Shown one piece after another: positions 8,271-17,083 of a DNA stretch of 64,000 bases. Numbering within the stretch: position 1 is the first letter of the stretch; the number at the start of each line of letters is the position of its first letter. A program made the position numbers and the translations under genes. The notes under the pieces were generated by a model. That model worked only from the letters and a program-made list of their open reading frames with translations, searched no databases and was not told the DNA's origin. Origin of the DNA: Verrucomicrobiota bacterium (GTDB taxonomy: Bacteria; Verrucomicrobiota; Verrucomicrobiia; Opitutales; Opitutaceae); the NCBI GenBank assembly GCA_016222805.1, contig JACRQG010000046.1:186001-250000 (forward strand), read 5' to 3'.

Positions 8271-10625
8271 CTACCACGTGCGACCAACCGAGAGGCGGAA
8301 GTTGCGATGGTTCGTCACGCCGACGGCGGTTTCGTTGACGCTCGGGCGCAGGGCGAGGTGATCCAGGACGTTCTCGATTCGAAACCCGAAGCGGTAGCTC
8401 TTCCAGCGGTAGCCGAGCACGGCGTTGTGGATGGCGCCAGGGAGCATCCGCCAGTTGGTGCGGGTGCTCAGGATGCTCTCTCCCCACCAGGTGTAGCTCC
8501 AGAGCAGCGACGCATTCCGGAGCGGGCCGCGTTGCACCTCGTAACGGGCGAGGGCGGAAAAGGTCTGGTCCGGCTGCCCATAGGGAATCGTGCCGTCCGC
8601 CTGCCGGGCGGTGCGATCGCCGTAGGACAGGACAGTGTTCAGTCCGGGCATGACGTGGTAGCTGAGGTCCACTTCCCAGCCATGGGTGGTGCGTTTCCCC
8701 TTCGGCACCGAGTAACTGCGGTTTACCACCCCGGTGACCGTCCCGTCCTCGTCGACCTGGCTCAGCAGCACGTTGTTTTCGTCCATGTCGTAAACCGATG
8801 CCGTCGCCACCAGCCGGCTCTTGAGGAGGTCGACCTTCACCCCGTATTCCCGAATCGACACAATGCGGTTGGGAAACTTCTGGCCGAACGTCGCGAGACG
8901 CTGGTCCAGTGTGTACACAGGGATGAAGGTCTCGTTGGCGTTGTAGAACAACGCGACGTCGCCGGTCTCGCCGGCATAGGCCTTGTAGAGCGCCCCGTAG
9001 CCGTCCGACCAGGAGCGATCCGTCGTGACGGTCGCGGCGGCGGTGTTGACCTGGTTGGAGGTCTCATTGTCGGTGAAGCGGGCCCCCGCGACGAGGAAGG
9101 CGCGGTTCTGCCAGAACGACAGACGTTCCTGGAAACCATAGGCGGTCTGGTCGCCCTCCACCTTCGTGGTGTTCTGGAGGGTGGACCCCGTGGCGTTGGC
9201 CACCACCCGCTCCGGGGTGATTCCGGCGAGTGCGATCCGGTTGAGGGGATACAACCAGACCCGCCCCACGGTGCCCACGCGTTCCGCGCCGAGGGCCTCC
9301 AACGCCGCGGCGGTGGTCACCGTGTAGACGCGGCCGTTGATTCCCGGGGTTGCCACCTGCTCGAGCCGGTTGTAGGTCGCAAAGACCAGGAGCTTGTGCT
9401 GGGTCGGCCCGAGTTTGAAGGCGAAGCCGAAGTCGGTGGCGTAGGTGGAACTCTCCGTCGTGTTGCTGGTGCCGGTCGTCTGCAGCCCGGGCCGGTAAAA
9501 GCCGCCGAGGTTGCCCAACACGCGGGAGAAATCGAAGGTACGCCCGTCCGTGCCGATGATGGCGCCGGCCTTGTCGACGTAGACATCGGAACCCGAGGTC
9601 GTGACCAGCGAACCGGAGTCGAACTGCTGGATCGTCCGCCCGAGCAGGCGCACGTCGAGGCGAAGCGGACCGAGGTCGAACCGCTTCGTCGCCCCCAGTT
9701 CGTAGTTGTCGGTGTTCACCTGGGAGTAGTTGGTGACGACGTTATGCGCCATCCCGTTGTCCATGATTTCCGGATGCGGGTGGGCGATGCCGTCGCCATT
9801 GGACTGAAAGGTCTTGGTGATGCGACGGAGCCGCGGGCTGCGGTCGCGGATGAAACCGGTCCACGCCCACAGCTCGATGCCCTGATCGGTGCGATACCGC
9901 ACCATGGGGTTGATCGCGAGAAAGCCCTTGTCCTTGAACAGCTCGCCGGGGTGGTTGAGCGGCCCGTGCGTGAGCATGTAGGAGGCGGCCAGACGGTAGC
10001 CAAACTTCTTCTTCGCCCCGAGGTGACCGGAGGTGTCGAGGTCGCCCCGGTAAAAGCCGTACGAGCCGGCCATCACGCCGACCTTGGTCCGCGGACGGCT
10101 GAGGGGCCGCTTGCTGACGAGGTTGAGCATGCCACCCGGCGTGTGCTGCCCGTAAAGGATGCCCGCCGGCCCCTTCACGTATTCGATGCGCTCCACGAAC
10201 GCGTAGTTGAAGCCCCCCTTGTTGCCAAAGAGAAGGTCCGTGAAGCCGTCACGTTGCGCACTGGCGGAAGTGTAGCCGCGGGAGGAGAACTGGTTGGTCT
10301 CCGCGGACGTCGTCTCGGCCAGGGCGGAGACGCCGCCAATAAGGCTCAGCGTGTCCTCCACCCCGACGGCGAGGACATCCTCGATCAAGGTCTCGTTCAG
10401 CACGATGACGTTGGTCGGAATCTCCGTGATCGGAACCGCCAGGCGCGAAGCGGAGGTCGCCGAGGTGGTGGCATAGCCCTGGACCGCGCCCGCCGAGACC
10501 TCAAAGGGAGAAAGCTGCACGGTTTCGTCCTGGGCGGGCTTGCGGTCGACCGGCACGATCTGAGCGGTGGCGAAGCCAGCCAGGATCAAACACCCGGCCG
10601 CAACGCGGGAAGGGAGCGTATGCAT
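8271..10625 (-). CDS. TonB-dependent receptor (siderophore-receptor-like architecture)
   Basis: 784 residues, complete. Signal peptide (CLILAGFATAQ) and a 'QLSPFEV' box at residues 37-43, matching 'ELSPFAV' of the receptor at the left edge. The plug has 'EIPTNVIVLNETLIEDV', 'FSSRGYTSASAQRDGF', 'VERIEYVKGPAGILYGQHTPGGMLNLV', the typical FhuE/FpvA-like layout. The barrel ends in an aromatic residue ('FRLSVGRTW'), as expected for BAM-dependent folding. It is followed after 32 bases by propeller paralogue 2 and preceded 41 bases upstream by propeller paralogue 3. Despite the siderophore-like plug, the company of sugar enzymes favours an organic ligand, perhaps a glycan piece. Confidence 0.93.
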   Translation of the reverse strand: MHTLPSRVAAGCLILAGFATAQIVPVDRKPAQDETVQLSPFEVSAGAVQGYATTSATSASRLAVPITEIPTNVIVLNETLIEDVLAVGVEDTLSLIGGVSALAETTSAETNQFSSRGYTSASAQRDGFTDLLFGNKGGFNYAFVERIEYVKGPAGILYGQHTPGGMLNLVSKRPLSRPRTKVGVMAGSYGFYRGDLDTSGHLGAKKKFGYRLAASYMLTHGPLNHPGELFKDKGFLAINPMVRYRTDQGIELWAWTGFIRDRSPRLRRITKTFQSNGDGIAHPHPEIMDNGMAHNVVTNYSQVNTDNYELGATKRFDLGPLRLDVRLLGRTIQQFDSGSLVTTSGSDVYVDKAGAIIGTDGRTFDFSRVLGNLGGFYRPGLQTTGTSNTTESSTYATDFGFAFKLGPTQHKLLVFATYNRLEQVATPGINGRVYTVTTAAALEALGAERVGTVGRVWLYPLNRIALAGITPERVVANATGSTLQNTTKVEGDQTAYGFQERLSFWQNRAFLVAGARFTDNETSNQVNTAAATVTTDRSWSDGYGALYKAYAGETGDVALFYNANETFIPVYTLDQRLATFGQKFPNRIVSIREYGVKVDLLKSRLVATASVYDMDENNVLLSQVDEDGTVTGVVNRSYSVPKGKRTTHGWEVDLSYHVMPGLNTVLSYGDRTARQADGTIPYGQPDQTFSALARYEVQRGPLRNASLLWSYTWWGESILSTRTNWRMLPGAIHNAVLGYRWKSYRFGFRIENVLDHLALRPSVNETAVGVTNHRNFRLSVGRTW

Positions 10626-10666
10626 GGTGAAGGGGAATCAGGTGGGGTACGGGGCAGGGAACGGAG

Positions 10667-12163
10667 TCACTCGAACCGAAAGGAATACAGCTTCGTGCGG
10701 GTGGAGCGGAACTCGACGCACACCTCGCGGCCCTGCAGCGACTCCAGGTCGCCTCCGTCGGCCCAGGTCACCTGCGCACCGGTGGCGTTGATCTGCAGGA
10801 TACGGCAATCATCGGCACCCCGGCCGGCGATCGGCGCACCGTCTCGGTCGAGCAGCCCGACGCGCATTTCTCCCAACGCCCCGGTGTCGAGGTTCAACCG
10901 CAAGCTCCGGCCGTCGACCCGGACCGGCCGCGTGCGGGCCGTCCCCAGCCGAAGGCCCGTGTCGAGGGACACAAACCCGTCGACACGCTGCACCCAGCGG
11001 AAGACCGCGCCGTCCGCCTGCCGTTGCCGCCCCGGCGTATCTCCGTGTGTGGTGCGGTAGCCGGTGCCGTAGTGCCAGATCTCATCGCCGCGAATGACGA
11101 ACCCGGTTCCGAGGTAAACCATGTTCTCCATCTCCGAGCCCGGCAGCCCCGGGCGGACATAGGGCGCGCGGGAATACCGCTCCCATTTCACGCCGTCGCG
11201 GCTGGCGATGAAGTGCGTCTCGGTGCGCCCGTCGTTGCGGTGGGTGGACTTCGGCGCATGGCGATAGAGCGAGGGGAATCCGACATACCACTCCGGGGCG
11301 AGCGGGTAGCGCTGGATGGCGTTGGTGTAGACATCCGTATCGGCCGGGTCCTGGGCGTCGCAGGCGAAAACCACCGGAAGTTCGTCAGTGATCAAGGGCG
11401 CTCGTCCGGGGTCGCCCGCATGGCGCCCTTTGCCGCCCGGGACGACCGGAAGCGGCTGGTCCAGCCGCTCCGCCTCGGTCCGCACCAACCGCCGCCACTG
11501 GTTGCGCGGATCCAGCCGATCCCAGCCACGGAGGAAGAGCACGTACCGGCCCAGGGCCGGGTCCCAGAGGGTCACGTTCTGCGAGTCGCCTTCAAAGGGC
11601 AGCAGTGGTTGGCTGTCGCGCCGCCACCGCAGGCCGTCGGGGGACGTGAACCGGTAGATGCCTCCGCCGCGATAGACCGACGAAACGTACACGTAACGCT
11701 CGGCCTCGGTCCGCGCTTGCGGGTCGCGGAAGACGTTGCCCTCGAGGCTGGAAACACCCACGAGGTTGTTCGCCTGCCCGCTGGAGTGAGTGACAATCCC
11801 GAGCTCCGGCTTGGTCCAGTGCACGCCGTCCGTCGATTCGGCGTAAGCCAGGTGGGCCACCTGCGTGGATTCGCGGGTGTCGTACCACATCCGCAGGCGT
11901 TCCCCTTCATCGACCACGCTGACGTAAAACGTGATCATGAAACTCTCCCAAGGCCGGTCGCGGCGCAGCACAATCTCCCCCGCCGAGGGAGGGTTGATCG
12001 TGAGCGAAGTTTCCGTGTTCGCCGCGAGCAGCGCCGAGTCGAGCCACAGGTGGCGGGTTCCGGCGCCGGCGGCGGGAGCAAACCACAGCAGGACAGCCAA
12101 CCCGGCCGATCCCGCCGTCATGCGGCGGAGGCGCAGGGCGAAGTTGGAGGAATCCCGGCGCAT
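10667..12163 (-). CDS. Secreted glycoside-hydrolase-like beta-propeller protein, paralogue 3
   Basis: 498 residues from ATG 12163, or 484 from the ATG at 12121, which places the hydrophobic signal (SAGLAVLLWFAPAAGAG) at the very N-terminus and may be the real start. Family features: 'DRPWESFMITFYVS', 'LRMWYDTRES', 'YAESTDGVHWTKPELGI', 'QANNLVGVSSLEGNVFRDP', 'GDSQNVTLWD', 'QDPADTDVYTNAIQRYPLAPEWYVGFP', 'RWVQRVDGFVSLDTG', then 'LRLNLDTGALGEMRVGLLDRDG' and terminal 'TKLYSFRFE'. The last domain is complete. It is more diverged from paralogues 1 and 2 than these are from each other, so the triplication is not recent. It starts 12 bases after the large TonB receptor gene. Confidence 0.8.
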   Translation of the reverse strand: MRRDSSNFALRLRRMTAGSAGLAVLLWFAPAAGAGTRHLWLDSALLAANTETSLTINPPSAGEIVLRRDRPWESFMITFYVSVVDEGERLRMWYDTRESTQVAHLAYAESTDGVHWTKPELGIVTHSSGQANNLVGVSSLEGNVFRDPQARTEAERYVYVSSVYRGGGIYRFTSPDGLRWRRDSQPLLPFEGDSQNVTLWDPALGRYVLFLRGWDRLDPRNQWRRLVRTEAERLDQPLPVVPGGKGRHAGDPGRAPLITDELPVVFACDAQDPADTDVYTNAIQRYPLAPEWYVGFPSLYRHAPKSTHRNDGRTETHFIASRDGVKWERYSRAPYVRPGLPGSEMENMVYLGTGFVIRGDEIWHYGTGYRTTHGDTPGRQRQADGAVFRWVQRVDGFVSLDTGLRLGTARTRPVRVDGRSLRLNLDTGALGEMRVGLLDRDGAPIAGRGADDCRILQINATGAQVTWADGGDLESLQGREVCVEFRSTRTKLYSFRFE

Positions 12164-12175
12164 CTGGAACGACGC

Positions 12176-15148
12176 TCAAAACCGGCCCCGCACGCCAAAA
12201 CTCAGGATCATGCCCTTTTCCGAGTACGCCTGGAGGTGATGACGTACGCCGTAGTACAACCGCTGAGGCTCGTTGAAGAGGTTGTACGCATCGATGTAGG
12301 TCTCGAGGGACGGACGGAAGGCGTAGCTGAGACTCAGCGTCGTGTTGCGGAAGGGCCGCTTGTAGAGCAACCGGGCCGCGGACGCATTGTAGGTGAAAAG
12401 GTACTCGCCCGTGTGGTTGACCAGCAGGTTGGTGCGGAACCGGCCGTAGGCGTAACGGACGCCGGCGTTCCAGGAGGTCGGCACGAACTCCGCCAGTGAA
12501 CTCACCGCCTGGGTCACTCCGGTGCCGTAGTCTCCCCGGGTGTTGAGGCGGGTATAGTTGCCAAAGATCCCGAATCCCCTCACCCACTTTGGCCCGATGG
12601 AAACCTGCTGCTGGTAGTTCAACTCCAGCCCGCGGATCCGGGCGCGTCCGCCGTTGAACTGCGTCGTGACCGTGTAGCCGGAATACTGCCCGTTGAACCC
12701 GTTGTCATTGCCGGTGCCAATCACGCCCCCCGAACTGGTGAAGATGAACTTATCCAGGTCTTTCTGGAAAACTCCCACGGCGATCAGGCCGAGCTGCCGG
12801 AAGTAGTACTCCAGGCTCAAATCCCAGTTCTCGGCCGTCTGCGGCTGCAATCCCGGGTTGCTCATCGTCACGGTCCGGGCCGTATCGTTGACGGATTCCG
12901 TCGGGATGAGATTCGAGAACTGCGGGCGCGCAATGCCGGTCGAGTAACTGGCGCGCGCAATCAAGCGCGGCTGGAACGTGTAGGTGAGGTGCAGGCTCGG
13001 CAGGGTGTTCGAGTACGAACCCTCGCGGGTGCGCCAGGCGTATTCGGCGGCGGCGCGCTGCACGGGGTTCGCGATGGTGGGCAGGGTGCGGTTGATCACC
13101 CAGGCCTGGGCCTCGACCTCGGTCCGCTCCACCCGGACGCCGCCGAGCAGCGTCAATCGTCCGGCGCGCACCTGGCCCAACCCATAGGCGGCCGAGACAT
13201 CTTCGTAGACGCGGTTCGTGCCGGCGAACTTCTGGCTTTCGCGATAATACACGTCCTCCACCCAGCGCGCCGGCGTGTCCTTGATGCTCTGGGCCAGCGA
13301 ACCGATGTGGATGAAAGGCAGGTTCCCGAGCGCAAAGGCGCCGCTCCGGCGCAGGTTCGGATCGTAGAACGGAGCCAGGCTGTCGTCGGCCCCGCCCACC
13401 ACTCCGTCGGGACCGGCGTAGGTGTACCGCGTGTTGTTCCACGTCGTGCTGATCGAATCCTGCCGCCGGTAGCTGATTCCGGCCTTAAGGAAGGCCGGCA
13501 GGCCCACCGGCAGTTCGTAACGCGCATCCGCCTTGCCGGCATACACGTGCGCCGCGCGCCGTCCGCCGGTCTGGGTCAGGACGCTGCTGCGGTAATTGTT
13601 GATGTCATACACGCTCGGTCCCCCCGTCTGCGTGAAGCGGGGAAACTCGCGCGATTGGGCCATGTCCAGAATCCATCCCACTCCGGAGATGGTGCTGGTG
13701 AGGCTGCCGCCGGACTTGTCCTTGGTGTCCTGGCCGCTGGTCTGGTCGAGCACGCCCGTCGCCAGGTTGAGATCGGTGTTGAGCTGCCAGCGATCCCGCT
13801 TGTGTTCACCCACGAGTTGCAGCGTCCGCTGGCGCTGGAGCTGGCCGATGCTGTTGACGAGCATCTGAAACTGCGACGCGGCGATGGCCCGGGCCTCGGT
13901 GCGGGTGTCGGTGTAATTGGGCAGGATGGCGCCGGTACCGGTGGGATTGCCGGCGGCATCCAGCGCCGCGACCGTCTGGCCGGTGAGCGCGCGGGACTCG
14001 TTGTACTGGTGCCCGCCAAAGGCGGTGTAGTCGTTGGCGGTGCCCCGGAGGCTCAGCCGGGTGTACTCGTTCCATTGGAAGTCCACCCGCCCGCTGAGGG
14101 TCTCCAGATGCCGGTTGAAGAAGTAGTCCGAAGCCTGGTAGCTCCAGAGATAGGCGGGACTCGCATTGGTCGACTGGTAGTCCCGGATGGTGCGCAGATA
14201 ATCCCCGACGCTCTCGAAGTAGTTCGCGTTCACGGCCACCCCGAGATTTCGGTCACCGCCCAACACGCTGAAGACCCCCTGGTAGCCCACGGACAGGTCC
14301 GGATGCAACGGGCGATCCCGCCGCATCGGATTGTGGGGGGCAAAGGGCGGGGCCCAGCGCGCCCCGAAACGATAGTTGAACTCGTGCCCGCGGGCGGTGT
14401 TGAGCGGCGACCGCGTCTTCATGTTCAGGGTCCCGCCGATGGACGAGGCGTCCATGTCCGGCGTGATCCCCTTCACCACCTCGAACTCCTCAAACTGGGC
14501 CGTGACGTTGGTGGTGAACCGAACCTGGCGGGTTGCCGCGCTGGAGACCGGGGCGAGCAGGCCGCCGTCCATCGTCACTGCATTGAGGGACGAAGCGATG
14601 CCGCGTACCGCCACGGCGCTGACTTCGTTATCTTCCGTGACCGTCGCCGTCACTCCGGGCAGGCGCATGAAGACTTCGCCCGGATTCTGGTTGGCAAGGC
14701 TTCCAAAGGCGTCAGTGGCGGCGGCGGACAGGGCGTTGGCGGCGTTTTTCTGCCGAGTAATCGCCGCGGCGTGTCCACTGGCCTCCGCGGTTACCTGCAC
14801 GGTCTCGAGCAGGAGAATGTCGGATTTCAAACGAAACTCGACCCGGGTCGGCGACGCGCCGGTCCCGACGCGCACCGTCCGCGTCTCCGGATCCAGCCCG
14901 ATGTAGGTGACAGTGACGGCGTATTCGCCCGGCGGGAGGCCGACAAAATCAAACCGGCCGTTCTCATCCGTCCGGCCGCTGCGCCCCGCCTGCGGCAGAT
15001 CGATGGCGGCGCCATTCAGGAGCGCTCCGGTCACGGCGTGGCGCACGGTGCCGGTGAGCCGCGCGCCTTCCTGCGCCGGCAGCGGCACGGCCAGGATCAC
15101 CAGGACGGAGAGGAAGTTGAAACCGAGGGAGAGCGGGGAAGTCTTCAT
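12176..15148 (-). CDS. TonB-dependent receptor with carboxypeptidase-like N-terminal domain
   Basis: 990 residues. Order: signal peptide (FLSVLVILAVPLPAQ); carboxypeptidase-regulatory-like beta-sandwich (~28-108; 'LTGTVRHAVTGALLNGAAIDL', 'TDENGRFDFVGLPPGEYAV'); plug with 'PGEVFMRLPGVTATV', 'VAVRGIASSLNAVTMDGG', 'VVKGITPDMDASSIGGTLNM'; then the barrel, ending 'MILSFGVRGRF'. The layout matches the TonB-dependent receptors of sugar-utilising Proteobacteria and Verrucomicrobia. Barrel motifs 'ARASYSTGIARPQFSNLIP' and 'NPGLQPQTAENWDLSLEYYF' are the classic C-terminal signature of that group. It is 50 bases downstream of the FAD oxidoreductase and 12 bases upstream of propeller paralogue 3. No SusD-like partner is present anywhere in the window. 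Confidence 0.93.
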   Translation of the reverse strand: MKTSPLSLGFNFLSVLVILAVPLPAQEGARLTGTVRHAVTGALLNGAAIDLPQAGRSGRTDENGRFDFVGLPPGEYAVTVTYIGLDPETRTVRVGTGASPTRVEFRLKSDILLLETVQVTAEASGHAAAITRQKNAANALSAAATDAFGSLANQNPGEVFMRLPGVTATVTEDNEVSAVAVRGIASSLNAVTMDGGLLAPVSSAATRQVRFTTNVTAQFEEFEVVKGITPDMDASSIGGTLNMKTRSPLNTARGHEFNYRFGARWAPPFAPHNPMRRDRPLHPDLSVGYQGVFSVLGGDRNLGVAVNANYFESVGDYLRTIRDYQSTNASPAYLWSYQASDYFFNRHLETLSGRVDFQWNEYTRLSLRGTANDYTAFGGHQYNESRALTGQTVAALDAAGNPTGTGAILPNYTDTRTEARAIAASQFQMLVNSIGQLQRQRTLQLVGEHKRDRWQLNTDLNLATGVLDQTSGQDTKDKSGGSLTSTISGVGWILDMAQSREFPRFTQTGGPSVYDINNYRSSVLTQTGGRRAAHVYAGKADARYELPVGLPAFLKAGISYRRQDSISTTWNNTRYTYAGPDGVVGGADDSLAPFYDPNLRRSGAFALGNLPFIHIGSLAQSIKDTPARWVEDVYYRESQKFAGTNRVYEDVSAAYGLGQVRAGRLTLLGGVRVERTEVEAQAWVINRTLPTIANPVQRAAAEYAWRTREGSYSNTLPSLHLTYTFQPRLIARASYSTGIARPQFSNLIPTESVNDTARTVTMSNPGLQPQTAENWDLSLEYYFRQLGLIAVGVFQKDLDKFIFTSSGGVIGTGNDNGFNGQYSGYTVTTQFNGGRARIRGLELNYQQQVSIGPKWVRGFGIFGNYTRLNTRGDYGTGVTQAVSSLAEFVPTSWNAGVRYAYGRFRTNLLVNHTGEYLFTYNASAARLLYKRPFRNTTLSLSYAFRPSLETYIDAYNLFNEPQRLYYGVRHHLQAYSEKGMILSFGVRGRF

Positions 15149-15198
15149 GGGGGATGGCAGCCAATTTGGGAGGCGAAGGGAGCGGGCGGGGGGCCGGG

Positions 15199-16686
15199 CT
15201 AACGGACCCAGGCTGTCTCGCTGGCGGAGACCGGATCCTTGTCACCCGTGGTGGGTGGTTCGTTGAACGGCAGTTGCCCGACCTCCTCGATGGCGCGTCG
15301 GTCCGGCTCACCCACGGTGCGGCCAATCTCCGCTCCCTGCCCCACCAGCGTGTCCTGCAGCAGCGGGAGGGATACCTCCCGTACGGCGACGCTTTGCTTC
15401 ACCGCCAGGGCCGCCAGCGTCCCCACCGCCTGCCCCTGGCCCATGCAGATCGGAATCACCCGCGTCGAGGCCACCGCCTCGTGGGTGGCGGAGAGGCACT
15501 TGCCGGCCATCAGCAGGCCATCGACGCCCCGCGCGATGAGACTGCGCACCGGGATGGTGTAAGCGCGCACATTGTGCGAATCGACCCACGTGCCGGCCGG
15601 TCGGTGAATGTCGATGTGGTAGCCGCCCATGCTCACGGCATCCTCAAACTGGCGCCCGGCGATCAGATCCTCCGCCGTCAACAGATAGTCGCCCGAAACG
15701 CGGCGGCTTTCCCGAATCCCGAGCATCGGGGCGATTTCCCGCAGGTTGGCACCCGCAAAACCCGGCACGTGACGCTGGAAGAACCGCACCAAGCCGGGAA
15801 TCTGTCCGTAGACCCGGGTATAGGCGTCGGTGACGCTGTGCACGTTGGTGGGGTCCAGCCCGAGCACGCGCGTCATGACGACCAGGAACTCGTCCGGTTG
15901 GTGCAACTTCACACCGACGATCCGGGTCTGCGGCACGTCGAGCTCCCCGGCGAGCCGCGCCTTCTCCACGAGGGCGGCATAACCGCCGCAGACGATGACC
16001 TGCATGCGGTCGATCCGCCGCATCATCTTCTCCCACAGCTCGGGGAAGGGCGAGAGCCACTCGCGGTAGTTGTTCGCCGGCACCTTGCACCCCGCGACAA
16101 ACGCCGCGCGATCGACGCCGCCGAGTTTGAAGACGAGCGTCGGCGCCTGCACGAGGCCGTCACCCGTGCGGCCTTTGGCCCACGCCACGCCGCCGCGGGC
16201 GGCGACGTCGCCGTCGCCGCTGCAATCGATGGTCACCGCCGCCTCAATTCGCTGGCGACCGGATTTGTTCTCCACCACGACGCCCGTGATGCGGTCGCTT
16301 TCGCGAAGGGTCTCCACCACCTGAGTGTGGAGCAGAAGGTTCACCCCGGCTTCGCGGGCCAGCTGCATCGCGAGGATCTTCCACCAGTGCGAATCGATGC
16401 TGATCGCCGAGGCGCATTTCGGATCGAGTTCAAACGCGCTCGCCGCCCCCTGGGCCTGCAGGCGTTGCGCGAATTCGAGCGCCAGTCCCTTGACGATTAG
16501 CCGGTAGTCGCGGTCGTGGAAACCCAGCCACGGCAGCGTCGTCGAGATTCCTCCCAGGAAACCCGCGTTTTCCACCAGCAGAGTATCGGCGCCGTTGCGC
16601 GCCGCGGCGATCGCCGCGGTCAGTCCGGCCGCACCGGATCCAACAACGAGGACTTGCGAACGAAGGGTCGTGACAGGAGCGGTCAT
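15199..16686 (-). CDS. FAD-dependent oxidoreductase (FAD_oxidored family)
   Basis: 495 residues. The N-terminal dinucleotide-binding motif is 'VLVVGSGAAGLTAAIAAARNGADTLLVE', with 'GFLGGISTTLP' after it. 'TIDCSGDGDVAARGG' is the second FAD-contact element, and 'IPVRSLIARGVDGLLMAGKCLSATHEA' with 'MGQGQAVGTLAALA' closes the fold. This is the family often seen beside glycan-degrading genes, with largely unknown substrates. There is no signal peptide, in contrast to the Tat-like FAD protein at 17060. It is the first gene of the long minus-strand run; its upstream 370 bases hold repeats. A substrate cannot be assigned. The leader just before the ATG is pyrimidine-rich (CTTCCTGCTTCC), with no Shine-Dalgarno. 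Confidence 0.88.
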   Translation of the reverse strand: MTAPVTTLRSQVLVVGSGAAGLTAAIAAARNGADTLLVENAGFLGGISTTLPWLGFHDRDYRLIVKGLALEFAQRLQAQGAASAFELDPKCASAISIDSHWWKILAMQLAREAGVNLLLHTQVVETLRESDRITGVVVENKSGRQRIEAAVTIDCSGDGDVAARGGVAWAKGRTGDGLVQAPTLVFKLGGVDRAAFVAGCKVPANNYREWLSPFPELWEKMMRRIDRMQVIVCGGYAALVEKARLAGELDVPQTRIVGVKLHQPDEFLVVMTRVLGLDPTNVHSVTDAYTRVYGQIPGLVRFFQRHVPGFAGANLREIAPMLGIRESRRVSGDYLLTAEDLIAGRQFEDAVSMGGYHIDIHRPAGTWVDSHNVRAYTIPVRSLIARGVDGLLMAGKCLSATHEAVASTRVIPICMGQGQAVGTLAALAVKQSVAVREVSLPLLQDTLVGQGAEIGRTVGEPDRRAIEEVGQLPFNEPPTTGDKDPVSASETAWVR

Positions 16687-16740
16687 GGAAGCAGGAAGAG
16701 GGGCGTAGCGAGTGATGGACCGAAAGCGTGAGGGCAGGCT

Positions 16741-16794
16741 GTGGTCAGGGATCGGTGGTCAGTAATCAGTGGTCAGTGCGCGGTGAGCAGTGGC
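16741..16794. repeat. Degenerate GTGGTCAGT repeat
   Basis: Irregular tandem copies of GTGGTCAG/TAATCAGT/GTGGTCAGT over about 54 bases. It lies 55-108 bases upstream of the FAD oxidoreductase start. Simple-sequence origin by slippage is likely; no function is evident. Confidence 0.6.
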
Positions 16795-16804
16795 CGGGAA
16801 GCCG

Positions 16805-16877
16805 GGGTCTGTTGGTCCGTTAGTCTCCTGGTCCCTTGGTCCTTTAGTCCCTTGGTCTTTTGGTCCCTTGGTCCCTG
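16805..16877. repeat. TCCCTTGGTC-type tandem repeat, block A
   Basis: Roughly seven imperfect 9-11 base units around TCCCTTGGTC / TCCTTTAGTC / TCTTTTGGTC. The same unit recurs at 17044-17083 and at 57011-57057, so it is an interspersed simple repeat and not a local accident. It is strongly strand-asymmetric (C/T plus GG on the plus strand). Confidence 0.75.
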
Positions 16878-16898
16878 AGCCGCAGAAATTCAGTGGAA

Positions 16899-17025
16899 AA
16901 CCACGAAGGGACACGAATCGACACGAAGCACCGGCCTGCGCGGCGCGTTCACCTTAGGGTGGGTGGCAAGACCTCCGTTTTCGCAGGGTATTTCCATTCG
17001 TGTTTGTTCGTGTCCATTCGTGGTT
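16899..17025. repeat. Interspersed inverted repeat, 29-base arms (copy 1)
   Basis: Left arm 16899-16927 and right arm 16997-17025 are inverted copies matching at 25 of 29 positions. Both arms are built from AACCACGAA, GGACACGAA and ACACGAA units, that is, each arm is itself a short tandem repeat. The 69-base centre is unrelated. A transcript could form a long hairpin. A sister element with related arms (AACCACG.ATG.ACACCAATG) is at 20541-20611. Confidence 0.8.
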
Positions 17026-17043
17026 CTATTGCCCGGATCCGGC

Positions 17044-17083
17044 TCAGTCCCTTGGTCCCTCAGTCCCTCTTCCCCTCACTCCC
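17044..17083. repeat. TCCCTTGGTC-type repeat, block B, overlapping a coding end
   Basis: Units CAGTCCCTTGGTCCCTCAGTCCCTC continue from the gap across the stop codon (17060-17062) of the FAD oxidoreductase on the minus strand. The last residues of that protein (KGSEGKRD) are therefore encoded by repeat sequence. Confidence 0.65.

Larger units (their letters stand above)
16687..17059. other. 373-base gene-free gap filled with three kinds of repeat
   Basis: Between the two FAD oxidoreductase genes. From left to right it holds a GGTCAG/AATCAGT-type short repeat, a TCCCTTGGTC-type repeat, a 29-base inverted repeat and a second TCCCTTGGTC block that runs into the neighbouring stop codon. No open frame with coding character and no hairpin followed by a T-run was seen. 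The promoter of the 16686 operon must lie here or within the repeat edges, but no convincing -35/-10 pair could be picked. Confidence 0.7.

Noticed and set aside
8262-11060. Long plus-strand open frame opposite the TonB receptor and propeller
   Set aside because: It is the mirror image of real genes on the minus strand, Arg/Pro/Val-rich and without any family pattern; typical of high-GC antisense frames.
12989-15202. Long plus-strand open frame opposite the large TonB receptor
   Set aside because: Antisense shadow; the minus strand encodes a complete receptor with signal, plug and barrel.
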